Below, piece after piece: positions 18,826-29,910 of a DNA stretch of 64,000 nt. Below the pieces are notes generated by a model. That model had not been told where the DNA came from and ran no database searches. It saw only the letters and a list, made by a program, of their open reading frames with translations. Where the stretch lies: positions 186,001 to 250,000 of the forward strand of contig NZ_FOUA01000005.1 in the NCBI RefSeq assembly GCF_900114735.1, in the 5' to 3' direction. The position numbers and the translations under genes were made by a program. The stretch comes from Halopseudomonas bauzanensis (lineage in GTDB: Bacteria > Pseudomonadota > Gammaproteobacteria > Pseudomonadales > Pseudomonadaceae). The number at the start of each line of letters is the position of its first letter. Position 1 is the stretch's first letter.

Positions 18826-19615
18826 AGGTTCCGGCGGCAGTCCATTGTGCCAGCCATTGCAGCGACTGCTCGGGCGATAATGCCGGCCGGTACTCCGCCG
18901 CGAGCCAGCCGCGGTAACCGTGCCGCGACAGCGCGCCGAAAGCTTCATGAAAATCCATATTCCCGGTGCCCGGCTCGCCGCGGCCCGGCGCGTCGGCAAA
19001 CTGCACGTGGCCAATCCGCCCTTCCAGCTGCGCAATCGAGTCGGGCAGCGACTCACCCATCCGCGTCAGATGGTACAGGTCCACCTGTGCCGAGAGGTTC
19101 GAGTGAGCAACCCGATCCAGCATGTCCAGCAACTCCAGGGTGCTGCCCAGCAGGAAGCCGGGCATATCGTGGCGGTTGACTGCTTCGCAGACCAGGCATA
19201 CCCCGATATCGGAAAACGCGCTGGCCGCCTTGTCCAGGTTGCCGGCCAGGGTATCCAGCGCCAGCTCCCGACTGACGCCCTCGGCAAGCCGCCCCGGCAG
19301 GACATTGACCTTCTCCGGGCGCAGCACCAGCGCATACTCCAGCGCCAGCTCCAGGGCAGCGTCGAACTCGGCCTGCCGCGCCGGCACACCAGCCAGGCCG
19401 GGGCCGCCGGTCAGGAGATCGCCAGCGGGGACATTGATCAGTACCAGCGGCATGCCGGCAGCGGCGAGATGGTGCTGCACAGTGGCGGCGGGCATATCGT
19501 AGGGAAACTGGATTTCGACCCCATCGAACCCCGCCTCGGCGGCGGCATGGAACCGCTCCGCCATGGGCAGATCGGCAAACAGCATGGATAGATTGGCAGC
19601 CAGCGGCCAGGACAT
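18800..19615 (-). CDS. Hydroxypyruvate isomerase-like TIM-barrel protein
   Basis: Xylose-isomerase-like TIM barrel of 271 residues, related to hydroxypyruvate isomerase (Hyi) and OtnI. Typical segments are 'LAANLSMLFADLPMAERF', 'AAAEAGFDGVEIQFPYD', the metal-binding glutamate in 'VCLVCEAVNRHDMPG', 'AQVDLYHLTRMGE', 'IGHVQFADAPGRGEPGTG' and 'GWLAAEYRP'. The ATG at 19615 has GGAGGG at ideal spacing. It is divergent from the ABC transporter genes, sharing a 132-base upstream region. The actual substrate is not known from sequence. Confidence 0.85.
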   Translation of the reverse strand: MSWPLAANLSMLFADLPMAERFHAAAEAGFDGVEIQFPYDMPAATVQHHLAAAGMPLVLINVPAGDLLTGGPGLAGVPARQAEFDAALELALEYALVLRPEKVNVLPGRLAEGVSRELALDTLAGNLDKAASAFSDIGVCLVCEAVNRHDMPGFLLGSTLELLDMLDRVAHSNLSAQVDLYHLTRMGESLPDSIAQLEGRIGHVQFADAPGRGEPGTGNMDFHEAFGALSRHGYRGWLAAEYRPALSPEQSLQWLAQWTAAGTFRLQGRSV

Positions 19616-19747
19616 GATGAGCCCTCCGAAACGTGTCTGATTACTGTAGCAGTTTGCCCGCCCGGCCGGTTCCAGTAAACTTGCGCCACGCCTCATCCGG
19701 CCTCGACCTCCGGATGGGAGTCTTCCGCTATTGAACCGGAGCATCAC

Positions 19748-20614
19748 ATGTCGACTTTTCGCCGCCCGCTGGCCATTCTGGCTGGCGTTTGCATGACCCT
19801 TGCCGCCAGTTTTCTGCCCGCCCATGCCGAGACCAAGGTGCTGCGCGTGTCTGCCATCCCCGATGAAGCGCCTACCGAGCTGCTGCGCAAATTCGAGCCG
19901 CTGGGTGCCTACCTGGAACAGGAGCTGGGCATCGAAGTGACCTTCCAGCCGGTATCCGACTACGCTGGCGTGGTTGAGGCATTGGGCGCCGGGCGCCTGG
20001 ATATGGCCTGGCTCGGTGGTTTCACCTTCGTTCAGGCGCGGCTGCGTACCGGCGATGCCATTCCGGTGGTGCAACGAGAAGAGGATGAGGTCTTCACCAG
20101 CACCTTCATCACTGCCGACCCTGAAATCAACAAACACAAGGATCTGCAGGGCAAGAGCTTCGCCTTCGGCTCGGTCTCTTCCACCTCGGGCCACCTGATG
20201 CCGCGCTACTTCCTGCTGCAGGACGGCATCAATCCGGATGACGATTTCAGCCGAGTCGGTTTTTCCGGTGCCCATGACGCCACCGTCGCCTGGGTCGAAG
20301 CCGGCCGGGTGGATGCGGGTGTGTTGAACACCTCGGTGTGGGACAAACTGGTCGAGGAAAACAAGGTCGATACCGCCAAGGTGCGCGTCTACGGCACCAC
20401 GCCGACCTATTTCGACTACAACTGGACCGTGCGCGGCGATCTGGACGCGCAACTGGTGCAGGACATCAAGGCCGCCTTCCTCAAGCTGGACCCGGCAAAC
20501 CCCGAACACAAGGCAATTCTGGATTTGCAGCGGGCCTCTCGCTTCGTTGAAACCAGTGCCGAGAATTACGAGGGCATCGAAGAGGCGGCCCGCTCCGCCG
20601 GCCTGTTGCAGTGA
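19748..20614 (+). CDS. PhnD-family periplasmic binding protein (possibly selenate-type clade)
   Basis: Periplasmic solute-binding component of 288 residues with a cleavable signal ('[11 protein letters not shown]'). The body is that of the phosphate/phosphite/phosphonate-binding PhnD family: '[22 protein letters not shown]', '[23 protein letters not shown]', '[20 protein letters not shown]', '[21 protein letters not shown]'. From memory, a clade with the '[15 protein letters not shown]' start is called putative selenate transporter; that is recall, not proof. It heads a four-gene operon; CGGAG lies seven bases before the ATG. Confidence 0.85.
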   Translation: MSTFRRPLAILAGVCMTLAASFLPAHAETKVLRVSAIPDEAPTELLRKFEPLGAYLEQELGIEVTFQPVSDYAGVVEALGAGRLDMAWLGGFTFVQARLRTGDAIPVVQREEDEVFTSTFITADPEINKHKDLQGKSFAFGSVSSTSGHLMPRYFLLQDGINPDDDFSRVGFSGAHDATVAWVEAGRVDAGVLNTSVWDKLVEENKVDTAKVRVYGTTPTYFDYNWTVRGDLDAQLVQDIKAAFLKLDPANPEHKAILDLQRASRFVETSAENYEGIEEAARSAGLLQ

Positions 20615-21429
20615 CCGTACGGCTTGACGGGGTGGGCCTGACCCACCCCGGTGGTTTTCAAGCCCTGCATGACATCGATCTGAGCATTAACCAGGGCGAA
20701 CGGGTCGCCATTATCGGGCCGTCCGGCGCGGGCAAGACCAGTCTGTTGCGGCTGCTCGGCACGGGGCTTGCGCCCAGCACCGGGCAACTGCACCTGCTGG
20801 GCGTTGACCCCGCCACGCTCAAGGGTCAGGCTTTGCGCCGGCTGCGAGCCCGCATCGGGTTGATCCATCAGAGTCCTCCACTGCCGCCGCGCCAACGCGT
20901 AGTCACCGCCGTGCTGGCCGGCCGGCTGGGTCAATGGTCGCTGCTGCGCTCCCTGATCTCGCTATGCTACCCCCTGGATAGCGCCGGGGCCCGTGCCGCG
21001 CTGGAACCGCTGGACCTGCAGGACAAGCTGTTCGCTCGTTGCGATCAGCTTTCCGGTGGCCAACTGCAGCGTGTCGGTATCGCCCGCGTGCTGTATCAAC
21101 GCGCTGATTTGCTATTGGCTGACGAACCAGTCTCGGCGATGGACCCGGTGCTGGCCGACCATACGCTGAACGTACTGGGCAAGGTGGCAGCCGAGCGCCA
21201 GATCAGCCTGGTCGCCAGCCTGCATGCGGTGGACCTGGCGCTACGGCATTTCCCCCGGATCATCGGCCTGCGGGCCGGGCGGGTATTGTTCGACCTGCCG
21301 GCCGAACGCGTCTCCCAGGCGGAGCTGGACCAGCTGTATAGCAACGACAGCTTCAACGAGCCCGTCTTTGCCGATCCGGTATCTGCAATAGCCGCTGCAT
21401 CCCTCGAGGCACCACGCCGATGTACCTGA
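20611..21429 (+). CDS. PhnC-type ABC transporter ATP-binding protein
   Basis: ATPase of the PhnD-type importer. At 272 residues it has the Walker A 'GPSGAGKTS', Q-loop '[10 protein letters not shown]', ABC signature '[13 protein letters not shown]' and Walker B '[15 protein letters not shown]' with the H-loop '[10 protein letters not shown]'. The GTG start at 20611 overlaps the stop codon of the binding-protein gene (GTGA), so translation is coupled. The substrate is shared with the binding protein: an oxyanion or phosphonate-like compound. Confidence 0.92.
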   Translation: MTVRLDGVGLTHPGGFQALHDIDLSINQGERVAIIGPSGAGKTSLLRLLGTGLAPSTGQLHLLGVDPATLKGQALRRLRARIGLIHQSPPLPPRQRVVTAVLAGRLGQWSLLRSLISLCYPLDSAGARAALEPLDLQDKLFARCDQLSGGQLQRVGIARVLYQRADLLLADEPVSAMDPVLADHTLNVLGKVAAERQISLVASLHAVDLALRHFPRIIGLRAGRVLFDLPAERVSQAELDQLYSNDSFNEPVFADPVSAIAAASLEAPRRCT

Positions 21430-22268
21430 GCGGTACCGATGTCGGGGTCCATGGCCGCCCCCGTGATCCAGCCGCCCTGCCCCGGCTGCTGCTGATTATT
21501 CTCGCCCTGCTGGTGCTCTGGCCCGGTCTGGTATTGACCGAGTTCAATCTCGCGACCCTGGTCGATCCGCGCAATCTTGATATCTTTGCGCGCTTTCTGG
21601 CCGGCTTCTGGCCGCCGGAACTGTCTTCGGGCTTTCTCACCCTGCTGGGCAAGGCCACGCTGGAAACCCTGGCCATGGCCACCGCTGGGCTGGTGCTGGC
21701 ATTGCTGCTGGCGGTACCGCTGAGCCTGATATCCAGTCATGCGCTATCGGTGTCGGCCTTAGCACGCGGACAGCCAAGCCCTGTCGGTCGAATGTTGCGC
21801 TATCCGGCGCGACTATTACTCATCATTCTGCGCAGCATCCCGGAAATCGTCTGGGCGCTGCTGTTCGTACGCGCCGTGGGGCTGGGGCCGACGGCGGGGG
21901 TGCTGGCCATTGCCATCACCTACAGCGGCATGCTCGGCAAGGTCTATGCGGAAATCTACGAGTCGGTGGATCGACGCCCGGCCCAGGCGCTGCTGCAGGC
22001 CGGCAGCTCGCGGCTGGCTGCGTTCTGCTACGGGATTCTGCCCGCTGCCGCGCAGGAATTGACCTCCTACACGCTGTACCGCTGGGAATGCGCTATCCGT
22101 GCCTCGGTAATCATGGGCTTCGTCGGAGCCGGCGGGCTGGGGCAGATGATCGACCTGTCAATTCGCATGTTCGCCGGCGGCGAGGTAGTGACCATCCTGC
22201 TGACCTTCCTGGTCCTGGTCTTGGCGGCAGACCAGCTCAGCAATCTACTGCGCCGGCGGTTGGCATGA
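21420..22268 (+). CDS. PhnE-type ABC permease 1
   Basis: Inner-membrane permease of 282 residues with about six membrane segments. It has the permease-ATPase coupling (EAA-like) region '[35 protein letters not shown]' and '[16 protein letters not shown]'. The start overlaps phnC by ten bases. It pairs with the next gene to form a heterodimeric pore, whereas many phosphonate systems have a single PhnE. Confidence 0.9.
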   Translation: MYLSGTDVGVHGRPRDPAALPRLLLIILALLVLWPGLVLTEFNLATLVDPRNLDIFARFLAGFWPPELSSGFLTLLGKATLETLAMATAGLVLALLLAVPLSLISSHALSVSALARGQPSPVGRMLRYPARLLLIILRSIPEIVWALLFVRAVGLGPTAGVLAIAITYSGMLGKVYAEIYESVDRRPAQALLQAGSSRLAAFCYGILPAAAQELTSYTLYRWECAIRASVIMGFVGAGGLGQMIDLSIRMFAGGEVVTILLTFLVLVLAADQLSNLLRRRLA

Positions 22269-23029
22269 AACGCCAATTCGAAGCGCTGATCTGGGTCGCC
22301 CTGCTGCTGGCGGCGGTGGTAGCGTCCTTCAGTTGGCTGAAGCTGGATTTTGTCGCCCTGTTCGCCGGTGACGGGTTGCAGCAGATGCACAGCTATGCCG
22401 CTTCCTTCTTCCCGCCGGACACCTCGACCAACTGGCTGCGGCAGATCTTCCATGGCTCGCTGGAAACCCTGGCCATCTCCGCCATCGGAACACTGCTGGC
22501 TGCATTGGCCGGCGCCGCCCTGAGCCTGCTGGCAGCCGGGCGGCTGGGCACCGTGGCGAAGCTGCTGGCGCGATTGCTGCTCAATGCCTTGCGTTCGATA
22601 CCGGAGCTGGTCTGGGCCGCGCTCATGGTGCTGGCTGCCGGCCTCGGCCCCTTTGCCGGCACCCTGGCACTGGCGCTGCACACGGCTGGGGTTTTGGGCC
22701 GGCTGTTTGCCGAAGCGCTGGAAAACGCCCCGCCCGGCCCGACCCGCGCCCTGCGCGAAGCCGGCGCCGGCCCGGTAGCGGCCTTCTGTTACGGCACCCT
22801 GCCGGGCGTCCTGGCCCAGTGGCTGAGTTACACCCTGTATCGCTGGGAAAACAACATCCGCATGGCCGCGGTGCTGGGGTTTGTCGGTGCCGGCGGGTTG
22901 GGTCAGATGCTTTACGTCACCCTCAGCCTGTTCCAGCAACCCCGCGCCGCCAGTGTGATCCTGGCGATGCTGGTGATGGTATTGCTGGTGGATGCGCTGA
23001 GCGCCTGGTTGCGGCGGCGCTGGGGGTAA
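22265..23029 (+). CDS. PhnE-type ABC permease 2
   Basis: Second permease of the operon, 254 residues, with the same architecture as permease 1. The coupling segment is '[36 protein letters not shown]', followed by '[14 protein letters not shown]'. The ATG at 22265 overlaps the previous stop (ATGA). The two permeases share the 'YTLYRWE' and 'GAGGLGQM' segments, so they are paralogues from an old duplication. Confidence 0.9.
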   Translation: MKRQFEALIWVALLLAAVVASFSWLKLDFVALFAGDGLQQMHSYAASFFPPDTSTNWLRQIFHGSLETLAISAIGTLLAALAGAALSLLAAGRLGTVAKLLARLLLNALRSIPELVWAALMVLAAGLGPFAGTLALALHTAGVLGRLFAEALENAPPGPTRALREAGAGPVAAFCYGTLPGVLAQWLSYTLYRWENNIRMAAVLGFVGAGGLGQMLYVTLSLFQQPRAASVILAMLVMVLLVDALSAWLRRRWG

Positions 23030-23056
23030 ACCTTGCAGTCGGCGGCGCGGTAAAAC

Positions 23057-23356
23057 TCAGCTCCGCTCCTGCATCAGCACCCACGGCCGGATGACCACCG
23101 CCCACAGCGTATCCGGATTGCGCTCGAACCAGTCCGCCGCCTGGGTATCTGTGGCGGCGCCCAGCAGTCCCTGCGCCATCCAGTCTTTTACCTTGGCGCT
23201 ATCATCGTCGATAAAAGCCTGGGCAACGGTGACCAGGTCCAGCCCGCTATCGACCACCAGCAGTTCGCCGCGGGCAAAATGCGGCTCGAGTGCGTTCCAT
23301 TCGATCTGGGCGGTGGCGCCGAGAATGGCGGCATAGGTTTCGCTTGGCGCGGGCAT
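23057..23356 (-). CDS. DUF2288 family protein
   Basis: Small soluble protein of 99 residues matching the DUF2288 family: 'TYAAILGATAQIEWNALEPHFARGELLVVDSGLDLVTVAQAF', 'WMAQGLLGAATDTQAADWFERNPDTLWAVVIRPWVLMQER'. Function is unknown. The ATG at 23356 has GAGG nine bases upstream; the longer open frame includes two further possible starts (Met at codons 23 and 26 of the open frame). It lies convergent to the permease gene and divergent to the braC-type gene. Confidence 0.85.
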   Translation of the reverse strand: MPAPSETYAAILGATAQIEWNALEPHFARGELLVVDSGLDLVTVAQAFIDDDSAKVKDWMAQGLLGAATDTQAADWFERNPDTLWAVVIRPWVLMQERS

Positions 23357-23585
23357 GGCTTCTACCTCTGGGGAATGATTGTTGCGCATGGTAACCATCA
23401 CAGCGCCAGATGCAATATCCCGTTGACTGGAAACCGAAGCGGCAAGGGAGTAGCGGCTTGGCATCGCCTCCGCTACAGTTCACTTATCTGGGGGCGCTCC
23501 ATTTCGACCATGCCGACTCTCCGAGGCAATGCAAGATAGCGCCAGCAGACCCGACTACAACTCCAATAAAAAGTGAGCAAATGGC

Positions 23586-24713
23586 ATGAAAAAGACACAG
23601 CGCAAGGCTCTTTCTCAATTCATCGTCATCACCGCCCTCGCCGGCGTCAGCAGTCTTACCCTGGCCGCCGAGAATATCCGCATCGCCCTCGCCGGCCCGG
23701 TGACCGGCGCCGTGGCGCAATATGGCGACATGCAGTTCACCGGCGCCAACATGGCCATCGAGATGATCAACAAGGCTGGCGGCGTCAACGGTGCCCAGCT
23801 CCAAGGCGTGGTGTTCGATGATGCCTGCGACCCGAAGCAGGCTGTCGCGGTGGCCAACCGCATCGTCAACGAGGGCATCAGCTTCGTCGTCGGCCACCTT
23901 TGCTCCAGTTCCACCCAGCCGGCCACCGATATCTACGAGGATGAAGGCATCCTCATGGTCACCCCCGCCGCCACCAGCCCGGACATCACCAACCGCGGTT
24001 ACGAACTGGTATTTCGCACCATCGGCCTCGACAGCCTCCAGGGTCCGACTGCCGGCAAGTACATCGTCGAGCACGTGAAGCCGCAGAAGGTAGCAGTCAT
24101 CCATGACAAACAGCAGTACGGTGAAGGCATTGCCACCGCGGTGCGCGGTGTATTGACCGAGGCCGGTATCGATGTGCCGATCTTCGATGGCATCACCGCC
24201 GGCGACAAGGACTTCTCCTCACTGATCGCCCGTCTGCGCCAATCCGGCGTCGATTTCGCCTATTTCGGCGGCTATCACCCGGAACTGGGGCTGATCCTGC
24301 GCCAGGCCCGCGAACAGGGACTGAATATTACCTTCATGGGGCCGGAAGGCGTGGGTAACAGCGATATCAGCGCGATCGCCGGTGAGGCAGCCGAAGGTAT
24401 GCTGGTCACCCTGCCCAAGGCATTCGATGAAGACCCGGCCAACGCCCACCTGGTGGAGGCGTTCGAGGAGCGCAAGCAGGACCCGCGCGGCCCCTTCGTG
24501 TTCCCATCCTACGCTGCGGTACAGGTGATTGCCGATGGCATACGCCTGGCGGAAAGTACCGACCCAGTCGATGTGGCCGAAGCACTGCGCAGCAACACCT
24601 TTGATACCCCTACCGGCAAGCTGGCGTTTGACGAGAAAGGCGACCTGAAGGACTTCAACTTCGTGGTCTATGAGTGGCATGCGGACGGAACCAAGACCGC
24701 ACTGAGCGAGTAA
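23586..24713 (+). CDS. braC: Branched-chain amino acid ABC transporter, periplasmic binding protein
   Basis: LivK/BraC-type binding protein of 375 residues. A signal peptide (cleavage near 'TLAAEN') leads into 'IRIALAGPVTGAVAQYGDMQFTGANMAIEMINKAGG'. A CX~17C disulfide pair typical of BraC is present ('DDACDPKQ' and 'GHLCSSSTQPA'). It captures leucine, isoleucine, valine and often alanine for the permeases downstream. It is the first gene of a five-gene operon with a full transporter set. A 121-base upstream region separates it from the divergent DUF2288 gene. Confidence 0.95.
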   Translation: MKKTQRKALSQFIVITALAGVSSLTLAAENIRIALAGPVTGAVAQYGDMQFTGANMAIEMINKAGGVNGAQLQGVVFDDACDPKQAVAVANRIVNEGISFVVGHLCSSSTQPATDIYEDEGILMVTPAATSPDITNRGYELVFRTIGLDSLQGPTAGKYIVEHVKPQKVAVIHDKQQYGEGIATAVRGVLTEAGIDVPIFDGITAGDKDFSSLIARLRQSGVDFAYFGGYHPELGLILRQAREQGLNITFMGPEGVGNSDISAIAGEAAEGMLVTLPKAFDEDPANAHLVEAFEERKQDPRGPFVFPSYAAVQVIADGIRLAESTDPVDVAEALRSNTFDTPTGKLAFDEKGDLKDFNFVVYEWHADGTKTALSE

Positions 24714-24768
24714 CACAACCTGCTCACGGGTCGGCGGCAACGCCGACCCCGCGCTCAAGGATGTATCC

Positions 24769-25691
<923 letters not shown>

Positions 25692-25695
<4 letters not shown>

Positions 25696-26948
25696 TGCGC
25701 AATCTGAAACCGGCGCTGATCTCCGCCGTGGTGGTGGTCGCGCTCAGTGGCCTGCTGATGGGCGTGCGAATCAGTCAGCAAGGTACCGGGTTGGCGTTGA
25801 CCGGCGCCGGACCTGATGTCGCCATGAAGATCGCCGCAGCGGCGCTGTTCATCTTCTTGTTCAATCTGTTCCGCGATCAACTGACGGCGCTGTGGTTCAA
25901 GGTGCCGGCCCTGCCCCGCACCCCGGCGGCGTTCAGCATTCTCGCCGGGCGACCTGCCGTGCGCCGGTTGTTCTGGTGTTTTCTGATTGCCGCTGCGCTG
26001 ATCTGGCCGTTCATGAGCAACCGCAGCAATATCGACCTGGCCACCCTGGTGTTGATCTATGTAATGCTCGGACTGGGGCTGAATATCGTGGTGGGGCTGG
26101 CCGGGCTGCTGGATCTGGGTTATGTCGGCTTCTACGCGGTCGGCGCCTATACCTACGCGCTTTTGGCCATGTATTTTGGTGTCGGCTTCTGGACCGGGCT
26201 GGCCGCCGCCGGGGCCATGGCGGCGCTGTTCGGCTTTCTGCTGGGCTTTCCGGTATTGCGCCTGCGCGGCGATTACCTGGCCATCGTCACCCTGGGTTTC
26301 GGCGAGATCATTCGCATTCTGCTGAATAACTTTACCGCGCTGACCAATGGTCCCAATGGCATCGGCAGCATCCCCAAGCCAGAGCTGTTCGGCCTGGAGT
26401 TCAGCCGCCGCGCCAGCGAGGGCATGCAGACCTTCCACGAGTTCTTCGGCATCGAGTTCAATTCGGTGCACCGGGTGATGTTCCTGTATTTCCTCGCCCT
26501 GCTGCTGGTGCTGTTGACCCTGTTCGTTATCAATCGCCTGCTGCGCATGCCGGTGGGCCGCGCCTGGGAGGCTCTGCGCGAGGATGAGGTCGCCTGCCGG
26601 TCGCTGGGCATCAACCCCACCGCGGTCAAGCTCAACGCCTTCACCATCGGCGCGACCTTCGCCGGCTTTGCCGGCTGCTTCTTCGCCGCGCGCCAAGGCT
26701 TCATCAGTCCGGAGTCCTTCACTTTCATCGAGTCGGCGATCATCCTGGCTATCGTGGTACTCGGCGGCATGGGCTCGCAACTGGGGGTAATCCTGGCGGC
26801 CATCATCATGACCCTGTTGCCGGAGGTGGCGCGCCAGTTCGATGAATATCGCATGTTGCTGTTCGGCCTGCTGATGGTGCTGATGATGATCTGGCGGCCC
26901 CAGGGGCTGCTGCCGATGAAGCGCCCGCATATGGAGCTGGGAACATGA
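25692..26948 (+). CDS. braE: Branched-chain amino acid ABC permease (LivM/BraE)
   Basis: Second permease, 418 residues. The N-terminal ~100 residues before the core are typical of LivM. Core motifs are '[25 protein letters not shown]', '[21 protein letters not shown]' and '[38 protein letters not shown]'. It overlaps both flanking genes by four bases. It forms the heterodimeric channel with BraD. Confidence 0.95.
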
Positions 26949-27718
26949 GTAGCGTCGCTCCTTTGCTGGATGTATCCGGCCTGTGCATGCGTTTCGGTGG
27001 ACTGCTGGCGGTCAACGAAGTCGCATTGCAGGTCGCCGAGGGTCAGATCGTCTCGCTGATCGGCCCCAACGGCGCGGGCAAGACCACGGTATTCAACTGC
27101 CTGACCGGCTTCTACAAGCCCAGTGCCGGCAGCATCCGCTTTCGCGGCGAGGAAGTCAGCGGCATGCCCGGCTTCAAGCTGGCGCGCAAGGGCATGGTAC
27201 GTACCTTCCAGCATGTGCGTCTGTTCAAACAAATGAGCGTGGTGGAGAACCTGTTGGTAGCCCAGCATCATCACATGAACACCAATATGCTCGCGGGGTT
27301 GCTGAAGACGCCGGGCTTTCGCCGCAGCGAAAAGGAAGCACTGGACCGCGCCGCGCAGTGGCTGGAACGGACCGGGCTGCTGGAGTTTGCCAACCGCACC
27401 GCCGGCACCCTCGCCTACGGTCAGCAGCGCCGCCTGGAGATCGCCCGCTGCATGGTCACCCGCCCGACCCTGCTGATGCTCGATGAGCCCGCCGCCGGGC
27501 TCAATCCGCGGGAAACCGCCGACCTGCAGGAACTGATCGCCGAATTGCGCAGCGAACATGGGCTGACCATCCTGCTGATAGAGCACGACATGAAGCTGGT
27601 AATGGGAATCTCCGACCATGTGGTAGTGATCAACCAGGGTTGCCCGCTGGCCGCCGGTACACCGGAGCAGGTGTGCTGCGATCCCGAGGTGATCAAGGCC
27701 TATCTGGGAGAGACCTGA
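26945..27718 (+). CDS. braF: Branched-chain amino acid ABC ATP-binding protein (LivG/BraF)
   Basis: ATPase of 257 residues. Walker A 'GPNGAGKTT', the LivG-type insertion with '[29 protein letters not shown]', the non-canonical signature '[15 protein letters not shown]', Walker B '[13 protein letters not shown]' and '[18 protein letters not shown]' are seen. It starts within the last codons of braE. Confidence 0.96.
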   Translation: MSSVAPLLDVSGLCMRFGGLLAVNEVALQVAEGQIVSLIGPNGAGKTTVFNCLTGFYKPSAGSIRFRGEEVSGMPGFKLARKGMVRTFQHVRLFKQMSVVENLLVAQHHHMNTNMLAGLLKTPGFRRSEKEALDRAAQWLERTGLLEFANRTAGTLAYGQQRRLEIARCMVTRPTLLMLDEPAAGLNPRETADLQELIAELRSEHGLTILLIEHDMKLVMGISDHVVVINQGCPLAAGTPEQVCCDPEVIKAYLGET

Positions 27719-27721
27719 AGC

Positions 27722-28423
27722 ATGCTGTCATTCACTGACGTCAATACCTTCTATGGCAAGATCCAGGCGCTGCACGATGTCAGCCTGCAGGTGGAAGCCG
27801 GCGAGATCGTCACCCTGATCGGTGCCAATGGCGCCGGCAAGACCACATTGTTGATGACCCTGTGTGGCGACCCCGCACCGACCAGCGGCAGTATTCGCTA
27901 CCGTGACGAGGAACTGATGGGGATGGACACCTGCGACATCATGCGGCGGGACATCGCAATCGTGCCCGAGGGGCGGCGGGTATTTTCCCGGCTGACGGTG
28001 GAAGAGAATCTGGCGATGGGTGCCTTCTTTCTCGAGCGCAATGAGGTGCAGGCGCAACTGCAGGCCACCCTGGAGCTGTTTCCCCGATTGAAGGAGCGCT
28101 TTCAACAGCGTGCCGGGACCATGTCCGGTGGCGAACAGCAAATGCTTGCCATCGGCCGTGCCTTGATGAGCAAACCGCGATTATTGCTGCTCGACGAGCC
28201 CTCTCTTGGCCTGGCACCGATCATCATCCAGCAGATTTTCGAGATCATCGAAGAGCTGCGACGCCAGGGCGTAACCATCTTCCTGGTCGAGCAGAACGCC
28301 AACCAGGCGCTGAAACTGGCCGACCGGGGTTATGTAATGGAACACGGCCACATCCTCATGCAGGGCAGCGGCGAGGAGTTGCTGGCCAATCCGCAGGTGC
28401 GGGAGGCGTATCTGGGTGCCTGA
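27722..28423 (+). CDS. braG: Branched-chain amino acid ABC ATP-binding protein (LivF/BraG)
   Basis: Second ATPase, 233 residues. It has Walker A 'GANGAGKTTL', 'IAIVPEGRRVFSRLTVEENLAMGAFF', signature 'MSGGEQQMLAIGRALM', Walker B 'LLLLDEPSLGLAP' and 'FLVEQNANQALKLADRGYVME'. It is the last gene of the operon, followed by the inverted-repeat element at 28441-28523. Confidence 0.96.
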   Translation: MLSFTDVNTFYGKIQALHDVSLQVEAGEIVTLIGANGAGKTTLLMTLCGDPAPTSGSIRYRDEELMGMDTCDIMRRDIAIVPEGRRVFSRLTVEENLAMGAFFLERNEVQAQLQATLELFPRLKERFQQRAGTMSGGEQQMLAIGRALMSKPRLLLLDEPSLGLAPIIIQQIFEIIEELRRQGVTIFLVEQNANQALKLADRGYVMEHGHILMQGSGEELLANPQVREAYLGA

Positions 28424-28440
28424 GCCCCGTCATGGATCCA

Positions 28441-28523
28441 TCCCTGGGAGCGTCGAGCACCAGCTCGATGAAGCGATCCCAGGCAGCGCTGCTGGTCGAG
28501 CTGGTGCTCGACTCTCCCAGGGA
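28441..28523. repeat. Inverted-repeat element, copy 2 (braG/lipoprotein junction)
   Basis: The two 28-base arms 28441-28468 and 28496-28523 are reverse complements with one mismatch, separated by 27 bases. Each arm contains CTGGGAG and TCGAGCACCAGCTCGA-type sequence, the same core as the copies at 1558 and 57771. It starts 18 bases after the braG stop codon and lies between convergent genes, so it could end both transcripts. Confidence 0.8.
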
Positions 28524-28575
28524 GCAGGCTTTGAGCAGGACCAGACCCTGGTAATCTCTCATAGGCGATAAAAAG

Positions 28576-29232
28576 TTATCGCTCAGCCCCCTGATACCCA
28601 CAGCCGCGCAACCGCTGTCCGTCGCGCATCAGCGTCGCGCTCAGGTGGAAATAGTCGCCGGTGCTGCGGTCGATGCAGCCGGTGGGGTACAACCATAGCT
28701 CCAGCCCCTGGTCATGCACTCCACGAAATACCTGCGCGCCATCCGGCAGCTGTTCATGAATGGTCGCCAGTTGCCGACCGCTTTCCGCATCCTCGGTGGT
28801 CAGCGTCAGCCCTTGCGCGCTGATATCCACCCTCCAGGCCGGCTCATGGCTGAAACCGACCCATTGACTGTTCCTGGCGCTGTTGTCCATGCAGCCACGC
28901 CCGGTGGTCTGCAGCCGCTGGGTCTGCTGGACGACCCAGCGGCCCTCGTTCTCGGTCACCAGCAGCTCCGCGAACATGGATACCTGCCCCGGCTGGGCAA
29001 CATCATCGAACAGCTCGCGCAGTTGCGGGGTCGGTTGCAACAACCGCTCATGCTCCTGGCCGCAGGGGCGCAGAACCCAGCGGTCATCACCACCCCGTTC
29101 GACAAGACCGGAAACGAGCTGCGAGGGCGCTTCCTCCCCGGCCGGCCAGAGGGACCAGGAGGCGCAGCCAGTCAATATCAGGGAGAAACCAGCGACTGCC
29201 AACGCCGGTATCCGGCCAATCCAACCCGTCAT
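28576..29232 (-). CDS. Predicted lipoprotein (COG3650-like)
   Basis: Envelope lipoprotein of 218 residues with the lipobox 'LILTGCAS'. The mature part has a first beta domain ('GLVERGGDDRWVLRPCGQEHERLLQPT') and a second repeat-like domain ('WRVDISAQGLTLTTED', 'YPTGCIDRSTGDYFHLSATLMRDGQRLRGCGYQG'). The final 'LRGCGYQG' and paired cysteines resemble the COG3650 group of Pseudomonas lipoproteins, a call made from memory. Function unknown. It is divergent from the OmpA-type gene. Confidence 0.75.
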   Translation of the reverse strand: MTGWIGRIPALAVAGFSLILTGCASWSLWPAGEEAPSQLVSGLVERGGDDRWVLRPCGQEHERLLQPTPQLRELFDDVAQPGQVSMFAELLVTENEGRWVVQQTQRLQTTGRGCMDNSARNSQWVGFSHEPAWRVDISAQGLTLTTEDAESGRQLATIHEQLPDGAQVFRGVHDQGLELWLYPTGCIDRSTGDYFHLSATLMRDGQRLRGCGYQGAER

Positions 29233-29361
29233 AGTGTGAACCTCTTTGAAGAATCGGCCATAAACCGATGAATTGCTTGCATTTGGTGGTCACAACCCGA
29301 TTTTCCGGTGGTAATCTGTGTGCACTCGATGGCCCAGGTTACCTCACCGTCTGGATTGCAC

Positions 29362-29904
29362 ATGAATAGCATAAAAACACTGGCACTTGCTTCACTGGTT
29401 TTCGTCACCGCCTGTTCCTCCAAACAGGAAGTTGTACAGGCTCCGCCGGCACCGTCCTGGGCCGAATCACGCATCGTCAACCTCACCAGCATCGCTGAGC
29501 AGCAGGGTTACGAGATCGAGCGCGAAGGGGAGCAGATTCGTCTGCTGATACCGGTAGACGGCAACTTCCATCCCAAACGCACCCTGTTGCTGCCTTCTGG
29601 TCTGGTGCCGCTGAGCAAGGTTGCCCAGGCGCTGAAAGTCGACGGCGCCAGCCAGTTGACTGTGGTCGGCCACAGTGACAGCGATGGCAGCGACGAACTG
29701 AACAAGAAGCTGAGCATGGAGCGGGCCCAGGCTGTGGCCAGCGTGCTGCGTCTCGGTGGCATCGAGCGTCAGCGCATGCGTCTGAGCGCGATGGCTGACA
29801 ACCAACCCCGCGCCGACAATGCCAGTAACACAGGTCGCAAGCTCAACCGCCGGGTAGAAATCATCCTCACGCCCTACCCCACCAGTATCGCTCTGGCCGA
29901 CTGA
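29362..29904 (+). CDS. OmpA-domain (peptidoglycan-binding) lipoprotein
   Basis: Lipoprotein of 180 residues. The signal ends in 'FVTACSSK', a spacer follows, then a C-terminal OmpA/MotB-like domain ('QLTVVGHSDSDGSDELNKKLSMERAQAVASVLRLGGIERQRM', 'NTGRKLNRRVEIIL') that binds diaminopimelate in peptidoglycan. It probably tethers the outer membrane to the wall. The ATG at 29362 is chosen over the longer frame because the signal peptide starts there. It ends six bases before the convergent mrpG gene. Confidence 0.88.
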   Translation: MNSIKTLALASLVFVTACSSKQEVVQAPPAPSWAESRIVNLTSIAEQQGYEIEREGEQIRLLIPVDGNFHPKRTLLLPSGLVPLSKVAQALKVDGASQLTVVGHSDSDGSDELNKKLSMERAQAVASVLRLGGIERQRMRLSAMADNQPRADNASNTGRKLNRRVEIILTPYPTSIALAD

Positions 29905-29910
29905 TACCTG

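Noticed and set aside
19616-20509. Upstream extension of the isomerase-like gene to a 569-codon frame
   Set aside because: The extra part is antisense to the binding-protein gene; the TIM barrel begins at the ATG at 19615 with a good ribosome site.
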